Shown piece after piece: positions 5,843 to 9,901 of a DNA stretch of 9,901 bases; position 1 is the first letter of the stretch, and each line of letters starts with the position of its first letter. Origin of the DNA: Euryarchaeota archaeon UBA54 (GTDB lineage Archaea; Thermoplasmatota; Poseidoniia; Poseidoniales; Thalassarchaeaceae); the NCBI GenBank assembly GCA_002495735.1, contig DAGM01000038.1, forward strand, positions 670-10,570, written 5' to 3'. A program made the translations under genes and the position numbers. Under the pieces are notes generated by a model, which saw only the letters and a list, made by a program, of their open reading frames with translations, did no database searches and was not told where the DNA came from.

Positions 5843-8800
5843 TCATGCGTCAGAATGGGTGGGGTCAGGGACCCATTCCTCATTATCTGGGTCCCACAGC
5901 CACCCGGGGTGGTCATCGTGCTTCTGTAAGCGCGACGCAAAGCGCGGTGTTTCCTTCTCAGGTTCCTCTCTAATTCCAGCCTCCTTAGCCCAGGCGTAGG
6001 TATCCTCTTCCTCATCGCTATCCTGCTTGGCCTCAGAAGTTCCATCTAACTGCTCGTCCTCTTCTTCCTCGAACTCGACGAAGAAGTAAACCAGTCCGCC
6101 AATGACCGCAATCAGGACAAGAACGATGATGATAATCGAACCCATTCCCATACCCCCTCCGCCGGAGCCAGAGATGGTGATGCTGGCACCGGAGTACTCG
6201 CTTCCTCCGTACTTGAACACGGGAGTCGCAGTTCCATCTATCCTTGAGGCAGGGATTCCAAGCGACCATGTCGAGTCCTCGCCGACTACGGTGTTGTTCA
6301 CGGTGTTGCCGGCGATAGTGACGATGACGGTCTTACCTGGCAGACCGATGCCAGTGAAGATGGCCCTACCGTCCTCAGAGATGGTGGTTTCCTCGGGCGG
6401 CGTAATCAGGAACTGGAGGCCAACCACAGTGAAGGTAACGGGATTGGAGTTAATTTTTGAGCCGTGTGTATCGGTTGCGACGAATACCACATTCTCTAGG
6501 GTCCAAGTGGCCATGTCGGCATCATAGAAGAACATCGATACTGGGTTGTAGGTCGCCATGCCATTCATTCCGACGTTAATGACGATGCCGAAGTGGTCGT
6601 CACTGGTGCGTGACTCGTCATCGTACACAGATAGAATGAGTTCCTGACCCGGATCGATATCGTCGAAGTATTCCAACAAATCTAGCTCAGCCTTGGTGCA
6701 GCGGTCATGGGACTGCGAGTCGATCTCACAGTATAGGGAGATAGAACTGGACCAGTCGGTGGAGTCGAAGGTTGGTTGGTTATTGCCTGCGTCGGGCGGG
6801 TTGTCAGCGACGATAAGCATCTCCTCCCAATCACTGTAGTCATAACCGTCGTACGAGCGGAATCGGACAAGGTATTGCATGTCATGCATCAGATTCGTCG
6901 AGTCCCACTCAAGGGACCAAGCTCCACTGGGGGCGAAGTCGGTGATTGAGTCGGTGAGCACTAACAGGTAGTTGTTAGCGACGTCCATAATCTCGAAATC
7001 TACTCTCGAGACGGAGCCGTCGTTGTCGCGAGCGACCCCTTCGAAGACAGTTTCCGTGGAGACGGACAGCCTCTGACCGTCGTACGGGGTGATGACGCTG
7101 ATGAACGGATAGCTGTTCGAGTTGTCAATCGTGAGGGTCAGTACCACGGGTTCGCACTCGTCCACGAAGCCCTGGCAGAAGTCGGTGTCCGATGCCCATA
7201 CCGTGAAGGTGTACGTGGCGATTTCGCGCGGCAGGGCGCTGAAATCCCAGGTCCAGCTCCAGTCCTGTCCGACCGATATGCCTCCTGTCCATGCCGATGT
7301 CGTGACATCGAAGTCGGGCCCCTGTATGTGGAAGTAGATGTCCTGTATGTCAGAGCTGCACTGTATCGGGCAGCCGTAGTGGTCGAAAGCCGTGCCTTCG
7401 AAGGTCACGGTGCCCTCGGAATGAGTCGAGAACGAGCTCGGTGAGGTCACTGATATTGTCGGAGCTTGGACATTGAGCTTGATTGTCCGATAGATGATTG
7501 GGCTGTAGTCGATGCCATCGAAGGCCCTGAACTCGAACACGTAGTCGCCCTCCTCTCTGTTGCTCATGTCGATCTGATAGTACCAGGAGCTGAATGGGCG
7601 GTTGTTCTTAGTCACCTGACCCTCGGCCATTCCACTAGTGTCGACAGCAAGGCCAGCGGCACCCCATTCGCTGGTGAACGGATCCTTGATTTGGATTTCA
7701 TGGACATAGCCCCCTTGATCCCACTGTGCCAGCTCGTCAGTGGCGTAGATGCCTGCGAGTTGGCCGTCGTGGGCACTCCCTGTGAGGTTGACCACCTTAC
7801 GGAAGGAGTGGCCGTCCAACTGGGTGACAGAGACTGAGGGGGCTAGGTTCGCGAGGTTGATTGTGTCCTGCAACGTGGTATCAGTCAAGGTGAAGTCGCC
7901 ACGAGCGAACCCCGAGCCAAACTTGTAGCCAGTGTAGTAGTAGCGTGACAACTCCCTTGTTCCAGCTAGGTTATCACAATCTTCGTCGTTGGTGTCGATT
8001 GTCAAATCACCGTCGTTGTCAATCCCGTCGGAGCACGAGTCCTCATACTCATCATCGGCGAAACCGTCGGGATTGTCACCGCCGCCCAGCCCCCTGAAGT
8101 CGAGGTGGAAGTCAGAGGGCAGGGCGAACCAAGGAGTGTAGCCATTGCTCTGTGTGTGAAGCGAATACAAGTCGTTGCCAAGCGCGTCCTCAATCAGGAC
8201 CTTTGCGTCCTCTACCCTCTCGCCATTGACCAGTGTCTGGAAGCGAACCATCTCGGCTCTACGCACCTGAACTGCATAAGGCGTTGGTTGGGTCTCAATG
8301 TGTATCTTGCTTCGGTCGAGGTTGGACAGATTGGCGAAGGTGAAGGTGGTCGAATTGTTGTCCATGTTGACGGCCAGAGGGAAGCCCCGGGGAGTAAAGT
8401 CGGCACAGTTCGGACACTCCTTCACGTATGTAGGGATAATCGAGGTCTGGAACTGATTAGCGGGCCATGCCTCTTGGTCTGACCAGACCAATTGGACTGG
8501 GTACTCGCCTGGAGGAGGGCTGGGGATGTACTCTGACTGCACGGTGATTGCGCTATCCGAGACATTGTAGGTCATGCCCACTCCGGACCAGGTGTTCTGT
8601 GAGAAGAAGCCGAGTGTACCGAAGTCCTGCGAGCCAGCGTTTCCATCGTCGTATTTCGTGACTACCACACCTGTTCCGGGGACGTTGAAGGTGTTCCTCT
8701 GAATGTCAAGAAGAGCCCCTACTGCGCGTATTCCGTCGGCGTCTGAAGTACCTGGTACGTTGATCGTGTTGTCGTACATCGAGACTCCGGCCCTGTATGC

Positions 8801-9901
8801 GTGCACTACCGGGCAGGTGTAGTCACCTCCCCAAGTGTCGTACTTCGTGTCTGTGCAGACTCCTGTGCCATCGGTCGAAAGGGTGTTGTTGGCGAGGTAG
8901 ATCCTGGATGCAGACGGTGCAGGAGCGCTGCTACCATACTCTCCTGCACGTATCACTTCCCTAGCGATGTCGTGGATGGTGTTGTTCTCAGCGATGACAT
9001 TGAATGAGCCGAGCAACCAAAGGCCGTTCCAACCACCTACGGGTCCGATGTCATTGTTGCTGATTCTCACATCGCTGGATTCAATCGCTATCCCTGAGGA
9101 TTCTGCGGCACCCTCAAGATCGTTGCCGACAATATTTGCCAAGCCGCCTTGGAAGACCGTAATCGGAGCGCCGTCACCGGTTGTAATCTCATTGGCGACA
9201 ATCTCAATCGAGTAGTCGACATTGGAGACTGATTTCCTACTGTTGATATCAATGCCGTTGCAGTTCACATTAAATTCTGAATTGGAGATAATTCCAGAAG
9301 AGTGCTGCATGCTGATGCCATAGTCTCCGGTACTGTCAGCACTGTCAATTTCGATGAATGTGTCTTCTGCCCAAATCACAGGGCGACTGGGGGCTTGCCG
9401 GCTGCATCCTACGTTGGTACCGATGAGTGTGGGAGACTGAAAAATCAGTGGCGTCACAGGAGTTCCTGAGCCGTAAATCTGCACTGCAGATCCGCCGACA
9501 TTGCTCTCATCGTCGTTACCCACTGTGTATTCGCCACCAATGAGGCGTGGCTGAGCGAGATTCGTCGTCAGCAAGCTGGAGGTGTTGATGTCTGTGAATT
9601 CTATCTCGGTTAAGACCGGGCTTGCGCCGTCGATTACCAGAGCACCGTATCTCCATTGAGACACTGTGGGAATGTAGTAGGGAATGCCCCAAGCACCGTC
9701 GATGACGATGTGTCTCAAACCGGTCTGGGAAAGGTCGATGGTGTTGCGAATCAAAACTCCCTCGTAGCACGACGGGTCCTTGACCCAAATCTGCTGGTTG
9801 CCATAACTCATCCCGTAGCACTCTCCGGTGGCGCTAGCATTGGCCGGATCGGTCCAGCGGAAGGTAATCCTCTGAGCGGTGTTAGAGTTGCCACTGGCGC
9901 C
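5843..9901 (-). CDS. Giant membrane-anchored surface protein: beta-helix, Ig-like repeats, C-terminal TM (5' end cut by window edge)
   Basis: The minus frame is open from the right edge to a TGA at 5843-5845, giving 1352 visible residues; positions count from the edge. The internal ATG at 9811 is not the likely start, because 30 in-frame codons upstream continue the same domain style, and no signal peptide is visible. Residues about 35-460 form a right-handed parallel beta-helix, with recurrent short strands and Asn turns such as VGNDLEG, ISNNDIG, AENNTIHD and LANNTLST (NosD / pectate-lyase-like fold). About 465-610 is a linking region with a CPNC pair (near 494). About 620-640 is an Asp-rich metal loop (CSDGIDNDGD...DEDC). 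About 680-1245 holds Ig/cadherin-like repeats (openers PSVSVTQLDG, PTISVTSPSS, PFISVITPYDG; final one FLITPPEETTI). Then a Gly-rich hinge (SGSGGGGMGMG), a membrane segment (about 1254-1275) and a 77-residue acidic tail ending in HPGWLWDPDNEEWVPDP. Expected topology: bulk outside, tail in the cytoplasm. Likely an adhesin or glycan-binding protein; lyase activity is not demonstrated. Confidence 0.9.
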   Translation of the reverse strand, partial: GASGNSNTAQRITFRWTDPANASATGECYGMSYGNQQIWVKDPSCYEGVLIRNTIDLSQTGLRHIVIDGAWGIPYYIPTVSQWRYGALVIDGASPVLTEIEFTDINTSSLLTTNLAQPRLIGGEYTVGNDDESNVGGSAVQIYGSGTPVTPLIFQSPTLIGTNVGCSRQAPSRPVIWAEDTFIEIDSADSTGDYGISMQHSSGIISNSEFNVNCNGIDINSRKSVSNVDYSIEIVANEITTGDGAPITVFQGGLANIVGNDLEGAAESSGIAIESSDVRISNNDIGPVGGWNGLWLLGSFNVIAENNTIHDIAREVIRAGEYGSSAPAPSASRIYLANNTLSTDGTGVCTDTKYDTWGGDYTCPVVHAYRAGVSMYDNTINVPGTSDADGIRAVGALLDIQRNTFNVPGTGVVVTKYDDGNAGSQDFGTLGFFSQNTWSGVGMTYNVSDSAITVQSEYIPSPPPGEYPVQLVWSDQEAWPANQFQTSIIPTYVKECPNCADFTPRGFPLAVNMDNNSTTFTFANLSNLDRSKIHIETQPTPYAVQVRRAEMVRFQTLVNGERVEDAKVLIEDALGNDLYSLHTQSNGYTPWFALPSDFHLDFRGLGGGDNPDGFADDEYEDSCSDGIDNDGDLTIDTNDEDCDNLAGTRELSRYYYTGYKFGSGFARGDFTLTDTTLQDTINLANLAPSVSVTQLDGHSFRKVVNLTGSAHDGQLAGIYATDELAQWDQGGYVHEIQIKDPFTSEWGAAGLAVDTSGMAEGQVTKNNRPFSSWYYQIDMSNREEGDYVFEFRAFDGIDYSPIIYRTIKLNVQAPTISVTSPSSFSTHSEGTVTFEGTAFDHYGCPIQCSSDIQDIYFHIQGPDFDVTTSAWTGGISVGQDWSWTWDFSALPREIATYTFTVWASDTDFCQGFVDECEPVVLTLTIDNSNSYPFISVITPYDGQRLSVSTETVFEGVARDNDGSVSRVDFEIMDVANNYLLVLTDSITDFAPSGAWSLEWDSTNLMHDMQYLVRFRSYDGYDYSDWEEMLIVADNPPDAGNNQPTFDSTDWSSSISLYCEIDSQSHDRCTKAELDLLEYFDDIDPGQELILSVYDDESRTSDDHFGIVINVGMNGMATYNPVSMFFYDADMATWTLENVVFVATDTHGSKINSNPVTFTVVGLQFLITPPEETTISEDGRAIFTGIGLPGKTVIVTIAGNTVNNTVVGEDSTWSLGIPASRIDGTATPVFKYGGSEYSGASITISGSGGGGMGMGSIIIIVLVLIAVIGGLVYFFVEFEEEEDEQLDGTSEAKQDSDEEEDTYAWAKEAGIREEPEKETPRFASRLQKHDDHPGWLWDPDNEEWVPDPTHSDA

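Noticed and set aside
6102..6527. Plus-strand open frame of 141 codons
   Set aside because: Antisense to the last Ig-like repeat, hinge and membrane segment; the Pro-rich run comes from the complement of the Gly-rich hinge.
7466..7837. Plus-strand open frame of 123 codons with acidic, hydrophobic composition
   Set aside because: Exactly antisense to the Ig-like repeats of the surface protein, with no start signal or family resemblance.
8105..8482. Plus-strand open frame of 125 codons opposite the beta-helix protein
   Set aside because: It lies wholly antisense to a continuous, domain-rich coding frame and shows no recognisable motif; it is explained by the composition of the opposite strand.
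9516..9811. ATG at 9811 as true start of the surface protein
   Set aside because: The frame stays open to the right edge with 30 further codons of similar sequence, and no signal peptide follows 9811 although the protein is clearly exported.
1..9901. CRISPR array, tRNA, rRNA, insertion sequence or integration site
   Set aside because: No regularly spaced direct repeats, cloverleaf-like segment, transposase frame or terminal inverted repeats were seen by eye on either strand.

Overview
The window looks like a piece of an archaeal chromosome, most probably from the marine euryarchaeal Group II (Candidatus Poseidoniales) or a close relative. This is an inference from protein style: large secreted proteins built from DxDxDGxPDGWE-type calcium-binding repeats, a surface protein with one C-terminal membrane anchor and an acidic cytoplasmic tail ending in a GWLWDP...EWVPDP motif, and an archaeal-looking winged-helix/STAND ATPase. 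There is no rRNA or other phylogenetic marker to prove it. GC content is moderately high. Coding density is close to total: four protein genes, two of them cut by the window edges, with one intergenic gap over 100 bp.

Layout from left to right. (1) 1-2267, minus strand: the N-terminal 755 residues of a secreted protein. It has a signal peptide, calcium-binding repeats, a beta-propeller-like region, then repeats again, and it runs off the left edge. (2) 2268-2453: a divergent intergenic region with a Shine-Dalgarno for the minus gene, an AT-only box, a perfect 7-bp hairpin and a possible tiny upstream ORF. (3) 2454-3263, plus strand: a complete metallo-beta-lactamase-fold hydrolase of the YycJ/WalJ type. 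(4) 3260-5776, minus strand: a complete protein of about 840 residues with an N-terminal winged helix, a STAND/NB-ARC-like NTPase with Walker A, Walker B and an MHD-like motif, and C-terminal TPRs. Its stop codon overlaps the stop codon of gene 3. (5) 5843-9901, minus strand: the last 1352 residues of a giant surface protein (beta-helix, Ig/cadherin-like repeats, membrane anchor, acidic tail). It runs off the right edge.

Genes 5 and 4 are collinear and only 66 bp apart, so they are probably cotranscribed. This pairs an envelope-anchored protein with a cytosolic ligand-sensing ATPase that carries a DNA-binding-type domain. Whether they work together is speculation, but it is the most interesting possibility here. 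The YycJ-like hydrolase appears to be an unrelated housekeeping gene facing the STAND gene tail to tail. No tRNA, rRNA, CRISPR array, insertion sequence or attachment site was seen.
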